From the NCBI GenBank assembly GCA_028823345.1, contig JAPKBR010000005.1, forward strand, positions 39,544-103,543: a DNA stretch of 64,000 bases. The letters are read 5' to 3'. Position 1 is the stretch's first letter. Every line of letters begins with the position of its first letter. The stretch is from Planctomycetota bacterium. Its GTDB lineage: Bacteria; Planctomycetota; UBA1135; GCA-002686595. Made by a program: the position numbers and the translations under genes. Positions 54,912-63,946 of the stretch are shown here, one piece after another. Under the pieces are notes generated by a model that saw only the letters and a program-made list of their open reading frames with translations, made no database searches and had not been told where the DNA came from.

Positions 54912-55032
54912 TTTGACGAGATCTCCAACTTAGCCACAGGATTCCCCTCCTGGCCCCAACAAGGCGCCCTGACCAAATGGCGGCCCACGATACCGACCTC
55001 GCCTTCGCCCTGCTCGCCGCCACCCAAGCCGG
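54910..55032 (+). repeat. Direct repeat copy B (decayed rhodanese-cysQ junction)
   Basis: It matches 47598-47720 at 112 of 123 positions, without gaps. It starts on the last two bases of the PSD1 stop codon. The two copies lie 7.3 kb apart and bracket cysQ and the three-gene operon. Confidence 0.92.
54977..55032 (+). pseudogene. Remnant of a second cysQ start
   Basis: The ATG and first 18 codons (MAAHDTDLAFALLAATQAG) match the N-terminus of the intact CysQ with few changes. The frame then continues with unrelated sequence to a stop at 55180, with no phosphatase motifs. It is a fragment, not a working gene. Confidence 0.75.
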
Positions 55033-55085
55033 CGCGACGACTCCCAACTTGGGCAAGCGAGCACGCCGGGCGCTGAGGGGGGAGC

Positions 55086-55616
55086 CTATCCGTCGGAGCC
55101 CGAGTCGCCCCTCCCCGAACCCATATCGGGACCCACTTCATCTAGCTCGGAAGCAAGCTCCGGACACTTCCCGGTCTTGAAGTCTTCAATAACCCCTCCG
55201 GCGGTCACCTTGTCTGCCCCGTTTGCATCAAGGCTGGGGGTGCAACGAACCGAGGCCCCGAAGATGCCAAGTAGCATCCACTCTGCTCGACACTCAAACC
55301 AATGAACTTGGACCGCTACGTCGCCCTCAAAGACGCAACGGTGCCCCTCAAGGGGTATCCCTTCACAGATTTGGTGTGCCGGGACAATGATCACATGCTG
55401 AGGACACATGGACCCTCCCGTGTTGATTGTGACTCCGTCAATTTCGAAGCTCGCACCTCGGCAGTTGAAGATCAGTCCTCCTGTCGACGCCTCCACCTCG
55501 ATCTCTGTTGCTCTCGTGTCCGGGCAGGCAGCCCCACCCCCCTGGGCGGTTGCCCATCCTGGGACGAGTAAACTCGTTACTGCACAAACGACGGTCGATA
55601 CAAAAATTCGGCTCAT
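55086..55616 (-). CDS. Small secreted Cys-containing protein of unknown function
   Basis: 176 residues with a clear signal peptide (IFVSTVVCAVTSLLVPGWATAQ) and a good ribosome site (AAGGAG, 7 nt before the ATG). The mature part has about seven cysteines and beta-like segments (TGGLIFNCRGASFEIDGVTI), with a Gly/Ser/Asp-rich tail that lies just beside the repeat copy B. I do not recognise a family. The cysteines suggest disulfides in the periplasm or outside. Confidence 0.75.
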   Translation of the reverse strand: MSRIFVSTVVCAVTSLLVPGWATAQGGGAACPDTRATEIEVEASTGGLIFNCRGASFEIDGVTINTGGSMCPQHVIIVPAHQICEGIPLEGHRCVFEGDVAVQVHWFECRAEWMLLGIFGASVRCTPSLDANGADKVTAGGVIEDFKTGKCPELASELDEVGPDMGSGRGDSGSDG

Positions 55617-55684
55617 TTCATTTCTCCTTCTACTTACAAAATCACCCTTGCGGGCGTGAAGGGGACCATTCCCCCTTGTCCTTC

Positions 55685-57130
55685 TTAGCGTGGCACTCCG
55701 ATTGCGCTGAGCTCCTTGCGCACGATGCCCGCAGTCCCCTCGCCCAGCGCGCCTTCATCGAGCAGGTCCTCAAGCAACTGAACAGTACGCTTGAACACCG
55801 GGCTGCTCTTGCGGGCGGTTTGACGAAGGATGTTGATGCCGGCATAGGCCGCCCGACCAGGTGGCAAGGCTGCTGAATCACTAGAGGTCACGCCAACGCT
55901 TTGTTCCAAGAGATCCAGCCACTGTTCCGGGTTATGAACCTCGGCAATCCCAGTGCCGCTCATGATTGCCTGGGACCGAACAGAAGCTGCGGGATCTGTC
56001 TGTGCTACGCCCAAGAGGACGCTCGGGTTCGTCACCCCCGCAATCAACAGCCGACGGGCGTCACCAGCAGCCCCAGCCATGACGAGCTCGCTATAGCGTT
56101 CCAGGACAGCGTCTTCTCCACCAGGGCGATGGGCAAGTGCCATGGACACGGTGAGATCGCCAGCGCGCCCAAACTCCGTCACGAAGTCCAGTGCCAAGTC
56201 CATCGGAGCGGAACCCGCCACGGCCGACAAGGCAGCAACTCGCACTCGGTTCCTGGTGTCCTCCCCAACCAACAGCGCCCCTGCTAGACCCATCGCCAAC
56301 TGAGCCTTGCCCTGATCAAAGAGTTGCTTGAGGGCCAGGCGCACCAACAGGGGATCCTCTTGCTCTCCTTGCAGGATGTCGAGCAAGAGGTGCTGGTCCA
56401 CTTTCGGTAGGTCGACCATGATAAAACCCAACAGCTCGCTGTAGAACGAGCGCAGATCGGGATGAAGCGCGCGTAGTTCGACCACGAGGCGGATGTGCTT
56501 TCCCGTCACGAAGCGACCCTTGTCCGTGGCGCAGGCGTTGGCGAGATGGAGCAGTTGATCCCGGACAGCTGGGGTCCAAGTTGGCGCTCCTTCGAGGGCG
56601 AGGCAGACCACGTTCTCGGGACTGCTGGCCCGCAGCCTGCTCTTGGATCGTTGACCATGGCGATGGAGCAAAGAGCCCAACACAAGCCCCCTCACCGCAC
56701 CCCGTTCAGGGGCGCTGGTCAGAGTCGGGTCTTCCGTCAGACGGCCCTCCGTGAGCAGCTCGACCGCCCGCTGCAAGCGACCAATAGGAGAAATGACCGC
56801 CATGGTGAGTTCATCCACCCGACGCTCGATGGCTGACACAGTCCCCCCCGTGTTCTCGTCGAGGGACCCCAGCGCCCGCAAAGCGGCAATCAAGTCTTCG
56901 TCCCCAAGCAGCATCTCTGGCTCAGTCTCCGAGGCCAAATCCGCAACCCGAACCGGGACTGCACCCTGCTCGGATGCCAGGGACACCGACGTGTCCATCC
57001 CAGAGCTTTTTCCTGGCTGGTCTGCAGTCACGCCTTCGCTACCAGGAACGGGTTGCAACCACCAGCCAACCAGCGTCACGACTCCCAGTACGAATCCACC
57101 CCACACCAACCACCTTTTACGCTCATTCAT
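55685..57130 (-). CDS. Membrane-anchored HEAT-like helical protein
   Basis: 481 residues from the ATG at 57130. An N-terminal anchor (RKRWLVWGGFVLGVVTLVGWWL) is followed by a low-complexity linker and a long all-helical region with HEAT-like repeats, for example RNRVRVAALSAVAGSAPMDLAL and ASVRSQAIMSGTGIAEV. No catalytic motif is seen. It is probably a scaffold on the outer face of the membrane. It lies 68 bp upstream of the small Cys protein gene on the same strand and could be cotranscribed. Confidence 0.7.
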   Translation of the reverse strand: MNERKRWLVWGGFVLGVVTLVGWWLQPVPGSEGVTADQPGKSSGMDTSVSLASEQGAVPVRVADLASETEPEMLLGDEDLIAALRALGSLDENTGGTVSAIERRVDELTMAVISPIGRLQRAVELLTEGRLTEDPTLTSAPERGAVRGLVLGSLLHRHGQRSKSRLRASSPENVVCLALEGAPTWTPAVRDQLLHLANACATDKGRFVTGKHIRLVVELRALHPDLRSFYSELLGFIMVDLPKVDQHLLLDILQGEQEDPLLVRLALKQLFDQGKAQLAMGLAGALLVGEDTRNRVRVAALSAVAGSAPMDLALDFVTEFGRAGDLTVSMALAHRPGGEDAVLERYSELVMAGAAGDARRLLIAGVTNPSVLLGVAQTDPAASVRSQAIMSGTGIAEVHNPEQWLDLLEQSVGVTSSDSAALPPGRAAYAGINILRQTARKSSPVFKRTVQLLEDLLDEGALGEGTAGIVRKELSAIGVPR

Positions 57131-57232
57131 AATCCATGGCCTCCGCCATGAATAAGAACGAATCAAACGCGTTGAGGTTTCACCCCAAAGTTGACCGGAT
57201 TCCCCAAAACGGGCCCCTGCCCGAGGCCCCTA

Positions 57233-58348
57233 TCAAAGGAAGGTCACGCTGACAGCATCGGTGAAATTGGAGGTGGGGCCTGGATTGCTGTCCGTGTACC
57301 ACGCCTGGAAATTCCACGTCCGACCGGGGAACAACGGAGACCGCCGCCAGGTCGGAAGCGCACTGGTGTCAACTACGATCTCAAGCGTCCCGCCGGTACC
57401 GGTGGACGCTGCCTGTGAAACGAATCGCCCAAGATTGCCAGCAACGCAAAGATTGCCCTGACTGCCGCCCGGGGAAGGGATGAACGACTGAGCATTTCCC
57501 AAGATGAAATACCCAAACTCGTTCGCTGGGAGTTGGTCCGCAAGTAGGGAGAGGAGTCCTGCTCCTGCGAAGGGGTTTCCAATTGCCTGGATCTGGCCGC
57601 TCTGTCCCGAGGAGTTCACGTTGGCGGAAAGGCAGTAAGCAGTCCCAAGCTGAATGACATCTGTGCCCTTCTCAAAGGTGACCTGATTCCAATTGGCCGT
57701 CGCTGTTCCCCCACTCGACCCGCTGCCCCAGTTCATACCACCCGCGGGCGCACCGGCGCCCGACGAAGAACTTGGCCAGGAGCCTACGACGGCCCCGTCG
57801 AACAGAAATTCCGCCATGGTATTGGCTGCCCCTGACGGTTTACGCACGGCAAAGGTGTGGTAGGCCCCGTTCATCGCGCCCGGACAAACAATGCTCACTC
57901 CTGTCAGGCTATTCGACGCGAGAACATCAGCGCCCTGCACCTCCAACCAAACCAGATAGCGATCATTGGCGGCCGAACTGCCCGTGGCAAAGTCCATGAC
58001 CACACACAGTCCACTGCTCTGCACCAGCCGAAGTCGCGCCGCCATCTCCCAACCCCAGTCCGTGGCCTGATCGAGATCAGCTTGAGCAAAGACCTGTCCA
58101 TAGTGGGCCCGCCCACCTCCAGAGGTCACTTGATCATCAACCACCCAGGCGTTCAGACCAGTGCTGCCATCGCGTGACAGATCGGTCAGCACCACGGCTC
58201 CATTCGAAGGATCCGTCAAGGTCCAGCCCTGGCTCTGAGGGTTTGGAGCCACGGGGGGGGCGCCGGCGCTACCCGCCTGATACTGAGCCACAAGCGTTTG
58301 TGCACCGGCAGGAGCGAGGAGGAGAATGGAGATAAAAAGTGTGCGCAT
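57233..58348 (-). CDS. Secreted LamG-like protein with the recurrent C-terminal domain
   Basis: 371 residues from the ATG at 58348. A short signal (RTLFISILLLAPAGAQ) precedes a concanavalin A/LamG-like beta-sandwich (WTLTDPSNGAVVLTDLSRDG, YGQVFAQADLDQATDWGWEM). The last ~135 residues begin near AYCLSANVNSSGQSG and contain GGSQGNLCVAG and GRTWNFQAWYTDSNPG, the domain shared with the proteins at 1-825 and 24205-25785. It is probably a surface or secreted glycan-binding protein. The function of the shared domain is unknown. Confidence 0.78.
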   Translation of the reverse strand: MRTLFISILLLAPAGAQTLVAQYQAGSAGAPPVAPNPQSQGWTLTDPSNGAVVLTDLSRDGSTGLNAWVVDDQVTSGGGRAHYGQVFAQADLDQATDWGWEMAARLRLVQSSGLCVVMDFATGSSAANDRYLVWLEVQGADVLASNSLTGVSIVCPGAMNGAYHTFAVRKPSGAANTMAEFLFDGAVVGSWPSSSSGAGAPAGGMNWGSGSSGGTATANWNQVTFEKGTDVIQLGTAYCLSANVNSSGQSGQIQAIGNPFAGAGLLSLLADQLPANEFGYFILGNAQSFIPSPGGSQGNLCVAGNLGRFVSQAASTGTGGTLEIVVDTSALPTWRRSPLFPGRTWNFQAWYTDSNPGPTSNFTDAVSVTFL

Positions 58349-58516
58349 GGGATCGAAGAATATGAGAAGCGGAGCTATGAATCGAGGCCCGATTATAGGC
58401 CAGCTCATCTATTCCCACGCGGAATCAACCCTCCCGGAGCTCGCAGCCCACAAGGTCGGCCCTTCAGAAGCTTTCACAAGGGCCCCGGCGTGATTGCCGC
58501 AAGCCACCGAGTTCGA

Positions 58517-59377
58517 CTAAATCTGCACGCCCAATGGTTTCAGCGCAATGAAACCAAAGACCATGGACAGCAGCACGAAAGCGATCAATACGCCAATGGG
58601 GCCCGAGCCCGGGATCCAACCCAGGGCCCTTTCGGGATACACCGTGCGGATGAGTTCAAAGGGACTGTCGCCAGTGAAGGCTCGTTCGGCGGGCCAGAGG
58701 AGCGCCGCGAGGAATCCTCGCCCGCGTTCCGGTTGCATCTCACGCTCAAGGCCTTCGGCCCCTGCATGGAACAATTTGGTTTCCGTGTGGGTCCCGCTGG
58801 TGAAAATGATCTCGTGGATGCCGGGCTGGGTCGCGATCACTTCGATGAAGGCGCGGCCCCGATCGGGAATGCGCACCAGGGGCGAGACGGCAACCACGCC
58901 GTCAGGAAGAGTCACCACCAGATCACCAGCGGCGCGCTTGCCCTCTGGAGTGAATTCGATCTCAAAGGTTGTGCCTTGTCCGGCAAGCCGATCCCCTTCG
59001 ATACTCTGCACCGCGACCGGCTCGAAGCCATAGCGCACCACAAGCTGTGCCGCCACCATGCCAAAGGGCACCATCAGTGGCAGGAAAGGGCCGAAGTTCA
59101 GCACCACATATTGCAAGTTGCGATAGAGCACCTTGCCAATCGCCTTACTCACCAAGCCGAGATCATCCTGGTAGATGCGAATCTCGATCATGTGGCCCTT
59201 GATCTTGTCCTTGGTGCTCTTGATTCCAGCCTGCCAAGAGATGTGCTTGAAGACCACAAGCGCCAAGACCCCAAAGATACCGCTGACCAGGGTCAAGGAC
59301 AGCCAAGCCCCCACCGCATCAAGCGGTGAAAGTAAGACATCAAAGACTCGGTTAGCCAGGGAGTTGAGGGCGTTCAT
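58517..59377 (-). CDS. Membrane protein, possible Oxa1/DUF106-superfamily layout
   Basis: 286 residues. A membrane helix (VSGIFGVLALVVFKHI) is followed by a basic cytoplasmic helix pair (STKDKIKGHMIEIRIYQDD), a second helix (FGPFLPLMVPFGMVAAQLVV), a ~120-residue beta domain (FEIEFTPEGKRAAGDLVVTL) and a last helix (GPIGVLIAFVLLSMVFGFIAL). The helix-coiled coil-helix start resembles EMC3/DUF106 members of the YidC/Oxa1 superfamily, but this is only by layout. It is the last gene of a four-gene operon with two phosphodiesterase-like enzymes. Confidence 0.65.
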   Translation of the reverse strand: MNALNSLANRVFDVLLSPLDAVGAWLSLTLVSGIFGVLALVVFKHISWQAGIKSTKDKIKGHMIEIRIYQDDLGLVSKAIGKVLYRNLQYVVLNFGPFLPLMVPFGMVAAQLVVRYGFEPVAVQSIEGDRLAGQGTTFEIEFTPEGKRAAGDLVVTLPDGVVAVSPLVRIPDRGRAFIEVIATQPGIHEIIFTSGTHTETKLFHAGAEGLEREMQPERGRGFLAALLWPAERAFTGDSPFELIRTVYPERALGWIPGSGPIGVLIAFVLLSMVFGFIALKPLGVQI

Positions 59378-59412
59378 GGGCTGGGATCGGGCTGTTCAGG
59401 AAAGTCCGACGA

Positions 59413-59607
59413 TCAGGAGATATAGCCGAGGCCTTTCAGCTTCTCGGTGATGTCGTCATCGGAACCGGCCTCGTCAAATTGAGAGACCTCGCGTTCGAGC
59501 ACATGGTGAATAAACTCCTCATGACTGGCGTAGCCGGCCACTTCGGAAATCTTCTTGATGCGTTCTAGTAGGTCCTTGTCGAGTTTAATTTTGTCGCCGC
59601 CAAACAT
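59413..59607 (-). CDS. 64-residue ribbon-helix-helix-like protein
   Basis: A short protein whose first part (KIKLDKDLLERIKKISEVAG) has the strand-helix pattern of CopG/Arc-type ribbon-helix-helix proteins, followed by SHEEFIHHVLEREV. The tail DDDITEKLKGLGYIS is acidic. It lies between the phosphodiesterase-like genes and the membrane protein gene in the same operon, 32 and 35 bp apart. It may be a DNA-binding regulator or a small partner of the operon's proteins. Confidence 0.75.
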   Translation of the reverse strand: MFGGDKIKLDKDLLERIKKISEVAGYASHEEFIHHVLEREVSQFDEAGSDDDITEKLKGLGYIS

Positions 59608-59639
59608 GATGTGTCCTCGGAGTCAATGGGTTGAAAAGC

Positions 59640-61754
59640 TCACTTGAAAGCTGCGCGCCCATCCATGTTGGGTTCGGGCGCGACGCCATAGTGCTGCAGA
59701 ATAGAAAGGGTTAGATCCTCAAGGCGCGGGTCCTCAAGAATGATCGGGAAGTTCGCCAACAGGGTGCCCTGCACGACCTCGGGGGCCATCAGGTGACTGC
59801 CGTTGAAAGTACCACCACGGTTGTCGCTCAAAACGGCGTGGGGTACGCGGCCCAGGGAGGCTTCGTCGGAATTTCCATAGCCCACGTTGTAGCCCACGAG
59901 AATGTTGGGGGCTTCTCCCAGACGTTCGCCGCTGTAGACCTCGCTGGCAAGGTCCGCGTGGAGAACAACGGTTGTGCCATCCGTGTCGCGCAGAGCTTCA
60001 AGCTTGGCTTTGATTTCCAACAAGAGCGGGCCCGTGTCGGCCGAACTCACAATGCCTTCGCTCTCGCGACCCGCCTGGTTGATGTAAAGGCCGTTGAAGC
60101 CCATGCCATAGGCGCGGGTTTTGGACCAATCCACCGCTGCTTGGATGAAGACCGGCGCGTAGGCCGCATCTTCCTCGGGAAGCTCGCGCTTGAAGTCGTC
60201 CTTCAGCACCAGGTAGCCATTTTCCAGCAACCAGGTATTGAGAGCAAACTTGCGGCGATAGGGCGCAAAGCCATGATCGCTCATGACCATGATTGACGTA
60301 TCAGAGCCGATGCGCTCGCGCACCTTGCCCAACACCGGGTCCATACGCAGGTACAAATCATCGATCACATCGGACCATGTGCTGCCAGCACGGCCGGACC
60401 AATCGGAAGAATCCGTGGCGGCCAACTCCGTGTCGTGATAGGGGTGCTGCGTGTCCGCATGGCGCCACATCATGTGCATGGACAGGTCCACGGATGAGTA
60501 GTAAAAGAACAGAAGCCCGCCGTCCTCGCGATCCATGAAGTGCTCTAGTGCAACGTCCAGCATGCGACCACGCTCTTCGTAAACCAAAGCTGCTTGACTC
60601 ATGAATTCCGCGTCGGTCAGCATGTGATCCTTGAGGCCATTCACATCCTCGGCCATGCCCTGGGTGTAGTACAAACCGATCAGGTCTGCCAGCTCGGCGG
60701 AAGCGCCTTCTGGGGCGGAAACCGGCTGGATCGGAGCCCTGGGATCCACGTTCACCGGCGAAGCATAGATCTCAAGCTCGGGGGTAATGCTGCGCACATA
60801 AAAGCGCACGATTCCCGCCATATCCGACATGCCGAGGGGCAGCATCGAAAAAGACACCGGAACAAAGTCGCTCCAGGCACCAGCTTCCATCACCAAAGGC
60901 GGCGCGCCTTCCACGATGATTGCCACTGCTCCGGCTTCCTCGTCCACGTAGAAGTCCACCGGGGCCCGTGATCGTTCGGCGTGGGCGTGCCCTTCTTCAG
61001 GATCTTTGAACGCGTTCTCCGGTCCAAGAATTGTGCTGCGAGCCACGCCGCGCACGACGGTCAAGGCAATGACCTTTTCCTCGCCCAGGTGTTCGGGTTT
61101 GGGGTCGCTGGTGTAAAAGGTCGGCAGCCCATAGGCCGAGTCCACGGCGGGGGTCATCATCCCCGGGAACGACCAGCCCTTGCCCGGCTCTACCGGGAAA
61201 TTGATCGGCATGCGCCACACATCGGCGGGCACTCCTGCCTCGCCCAAGACCGTCCAGAACGCACGGCCGGTACGGTTGGAATCACCACCGGATGATGTGG
61301 GGAAGCGGTAGGAACCCGGCAAAGAAACGTGTCCAGCGGCGGACTCGGTGACGGTGGATGGAATCGGCGAGTAGGTCGCGGTGGAGCGGTGAATAAAGTC
61401 AAAGACTCCGTGCCCACCGGGATTGCGGCCGGTGATGAAATTCGACCAAGCCACCGGGCTCTGGGGCGGAGTGGAAGTCCCAAGGGACATCACGCCTCCC
61501 CCATCGGCGATCAGGGCGGAAAAGTTCTTCATGCCCTCGGGATGGCGAGCAATCACACCGGCCAGGATTTCCGGGTCCAAGCCATCGATGCCCAGCACCA
61601 CCAAGCGCGGATGGGAGGTCGCGTCCTCCCCCGCCATAACCTTTGCGGCCGCACCCGCTGCGGGACGGGTGGAAACGGGCTTGGGCACTGCGGTGAGCAG
61701 CAGCACGGCCACCGTTGCCAGGGCCGGATAGGTGGTCCAACGGGGAAGCATCAT
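59640..61754 (-). CDS. Exported alkaline-phosphatase-superfamily phosphodiesterase
   Basis: 704 residues. An N-terminal hydrophobic segment (TYPALATVAVLLLTAVPKP) is a signal or anchor. The type I phosphodiesterase/nucleotide pyrophosphatase fold follows: LVVLGIDGLDPEIL (metal Asp), STPPQSPVAWSNFITG (nucleophile region), GGHGVFDF, and VMSDHGFAPYRRKFALNTWL (metal Asp-His). It hydrolyses or transfers a phosphate ester outside the cytoplasm; the substrate is unknown. It overlaps the upstream paralogue by 4 bp. Confidence 0.9.
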   Translation of the reverse strand: MMLPRWTTYPALATVAVLLLTAVPKPVSTRPAAGAAAKVMAGEDATSHPRLVVLGIDGLDPEILAGVIARHPEGMKNFSALIADGGGVMSLGTSTPPQSPVAWSNFITGRNPGGHGVFDFIHRSTATYSPIPSTVTESAAGHVSLPGSYRFPTSSGGDSNRTGRAFWTVLGEAGVPADVWRMPINFPVEPGKGWSFPGMMTPAVDSAYGLPTFYTSDPKPEHLGEEKVIALTVVRGVARSTILGPENAFKDPEEGHAHAERSRAPVDFYVDEEAGAVAIIVEGAPPLVMEAGAWSDFVPVSFSMLPLGMSDMAGIVRFYVRSITPELEIYASPVNVDPRAPIQPVSAPEGASAELADLIGLYYTQGMAEDVNGLKDHMLTDAEFMSQAALVYEERGRMLDVALEHFMDREDGGLLFFYYSSVDLSMHMMWRHADTQHPYHDTELAATDSSDWSGRAGSTWSDVIDDLYLRMDPVLGKVRERIGSDTSIMVMSDHGFAPYRRKFALNTWLLENGYLVLKDDFKRELPEEDAAYAPVFIQAAVDWSKTRAYGMGFNGLYINQAGRESEGIVSSADTGPLLLEIKAKLEALRDTDGTTVVLHADLASEVYSGERLGEAPNILVGYNVGYGNSDEASLGRVPHAVLSDNRGGTFNGSHLMAPEVVQGTLLANFPIILEDPRLEDLTLSILQHYGVAPEPNMDGRAAFK

Positions 61755-63946
61755 GAGTTCACCTTGCCCTTGGGGGCAGCACCGGCGTGATCAGCAAGCT
61801 TGTCCGTAGATAGGGGAGTCACATGGGTACGGTCGCCGAAGAGCGGCGCACCCATCATGTAGTTGGGAATATCCACTCCAAACAAGTCCAGCGCGGTGGG
61901 CGCCATATCGGACAAGCAGGGCTGATCCGTGTTGATCTTTCGGTTCGACCACATCACACCGGGCACAAGGCGAGGGTCCACGCAATGATCGCCGGACCAA
62001 CTCTTGGTGTTGTCGCTAAATATGTTCTCGGTGACTGAACCCGTGGCGCAATCCCAAGAGTGACGATAGCCGCGCTTGTAGCCGAGCAACAGTTCCGGTG
62101 CCAAGTCCGCATATGGACCGTCATGCACCTCGCGGGTCATGAAGACCTCGTTCATGATCGTCTCGCCGGTTTGAGGATCGACGAGTAGGTCGAGCTTGCC
62201 CTGGATTTCCGCGCTCAAGGCGGCGGCATCTTTGGGGTCAACAATTCCCCCACGCTCGCGGCCTTTTTTGTTCAAGAAGATGCCGGTCAAACCAAGGGTG
62301 AAGGCGCGGGTCTTTTCCCAGTCGACGTTTTCGAACCAGTCGCCAGATGTGCGGGCGTCGTCCTTCAGGACGAGGTACCCCTCATCCCGCAGCCAAGCGT
62401 TAACGTTCACGCCCCTGCGGAAATTACAGAAGCCGTGGTCGCTAATCACCATGAAGACCGTGTCCGGGTCGTTGCCTACCTTTTCGCGGACCTCCACCAG
62501 AAAGTCGTCCATGCGCGAATAGAGGTCCGGGATCACATCCTTGAACTCGGTGGTGTCCTTGCCCTCGTTGGCCGGATGGCTCGGGTCGAGGTAGCGATAG
62601 AACATGTGGCTGATGCGGTCGGTGGTGTCAAAGACGCAAGTCACCATGCCCTTGTTCGTTTTCTCAAGCGCATCCCAGAACATCTTCTTGCGCTCTTCAA
62701 AGATCAGCCAGGCTTGATCCAAGAATGCCTTTTCATCGATCACGCGCTCGTTCAAAGCCCAGGTGTCTTCCGCCAAACCAAGCGTGGCGTACTTGCCGAT
62801 CATCTTGGAAAGATAGATCGAATAGACAAAGGGCTCGGAGATCGGCATAGCCGGCTTGTCCGGGTCAATGTTGATCGGCGTGACGTAGATCTCGGCGTCC
62901 TTGTCATCCCAGGTTTGGATGCGCAAGCGAGCAATGCCTTGCACGCCCCCGTCAAAAATGACGGTCATCCAGGGGGTGTATTCTTCGATGCCAACTTCCA
63001 CGCTGTCACCACCCACGGTAATGGTGGCTTTGCTGGTCTCTTTGTTGAACTCAACGCTGAAAGGACTCTTCATCGGGTGTCCGTCCTTGCCAGAGGGCCC
63101 CTTGAGCTTGGACTCAACTTTGTTCCCACGCCGCACGATGCGGAACTGCTGGCCGCCGATGTGCTCGTTGCCCCGGTCGCGGGTCGAGTAAAACGAAAAC
63201 GACCCTTGGGTGCCCTGCAAGTCCGGCACGCACATGCCCGCAAGCAGAGTTCCGTTCTTGAATTTTTGAGGCGGGAAGGTGATCGGCACGCGCAGGATGC
63301 TGGACCAAATATGGTTCTGTCCCAAGAGCTTCCAGAAGGGCTGGCTCTTCTGCAAAATCTTGTACACCGCGCGCTGGCCAAAGGGCACCTTGGCAAAGCC
63401 CAAGTTGATGTTGCGCGGGACCGTGTGCGTATCCGTGGACGACAAGACCGGCATGTAGCTGCATGGGTCACGCGTCAAAAAGTCATAGATGTTGTGCCGC
63501 GAGGCATCGACCCCTGTAGCAAAGGTCGACCAGGCCACGGGCGAGATGCTGGGCATGGATGTGGAGAGGGGCGAGAAACAGCCCTCTTCGGACAGGGCCT
63601 TGAAGTTGGGCATGCGGCCCTCATCCATGTACTTTTTGGCGAGCCCCGGATCGAAGCCATCGAGGCCCAAAATCACGAGCCGCTTGATCTTCGCCTTGGA
63701 CTTGCCCCGCAGGGTCACGACCTTCAGCACGGCCTTGATCGGCCAGATCAAAATGATCCCGAAAGCCAGGGCAAAGGTACCGAGAAGCACCAGGAGGGAC
63801 CCCGCAGCGGCAAAACCGGCCCCGGGGCCAATGTAGGCCAGAGCCGGGGCTTGGATCAGAAACAGGCCAATGGAGGCCGCAAGAATAGGTCGCAGGGGTC
63901 GCATGGGGAGCGCGGGGAGGGGGTCGCTCCCCTTCTCATCGGTCAT
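61751..63946 (-). CDS. Membrane-anchored alkaline-phosphatase-superfamily phosphodiesterase
   Basis: 731 residues, a paralogue of the next gene. Two hydrophobic segments (LAASIGLFLIQAPALAYI and the following LVLLGTFALAFGIILIWPIK) anchor it. The enzyme fold has LVILGLDGFDPGLAKKYMDE, SMPSISPVAWSTFATG, RHNIYDFL, and VISDHGFCNFRRGVNVNAWL with the same metal-site order as its paralogue. The two proteins are probably made together (ATGA overlap) and may act on related lipids, glycans or nucleotides at the membrane. The start at 63946 is the first ATG of the frame; nothing is seen in the last 54 bp. Confidence 0.9.
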   Translation of the reverse strand: MTDEKGSDPLPALPMRPLRPILAASIGLFLIQAPALAYIGPGAGFAAAGSLLVLLGTFALAFGIILIWPIKAVLKVVTLRGKSKAKIKRLVILGLDGFDPGLAKKYMDEGRMPNFKALSEEGCFSPLSTSMPSISPVAWSTFATGVDASRHNIYDFLTRDPCSYMPVLSSTDTHTVPRNINLGFAKVPFGQRAVYKILQKSQPFWKLLGQNHIWSSILRVPITFPPQKFKNGTLLAGMCVPDLQGTQGSFSFYSTRDRGNEHIGGQQFRIVRRGNKVESKLKGPSGKDGHPMKSPFSVEFNKETSKATITVGGDSVEVGIEEYTPWMTVIFDGGVQGIARLRIQTWDDKDAEIYVTPINIDPDKPAMPISEPFVYSIYLSKMIGKYATLGLAEDTWALNERVIDEKAFLDQAWLIFEERKKMFWDALEKTNKGMVTCVFDTTDRISHMFYRYLDPSHPANEGKDTTEFKDVIPDLYSRMDDFLVEVREKVGNDPDTVFMVISDHGFCNFRRGVNVNAWLRDEGYLVLKDDARTSGDWFENVDWEKTRAFTLGLTGIFLNKKGRERGGIVDPKDAAALSAEIQGKLDLLVDPQTGETIMNEVFMTREVHDGPYADLAPELLLGYKRGYRHSWDCATGSVTENIFSDNTKSWSGDHCVDPRLVPGVMWSNRKINTDQPCLSDMAPTALDLFGVDIPNYMMGAPLFGDRTHVTPLSTDKLADHAGAAPKGKVNS

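Noticed and set aside
47598..55032. Target-site duplication of a transposon
   Set aside because: 123 bp is too long, the copies differ at 11 positions, they span a gene junction, and no transposase or integrase lies between them.
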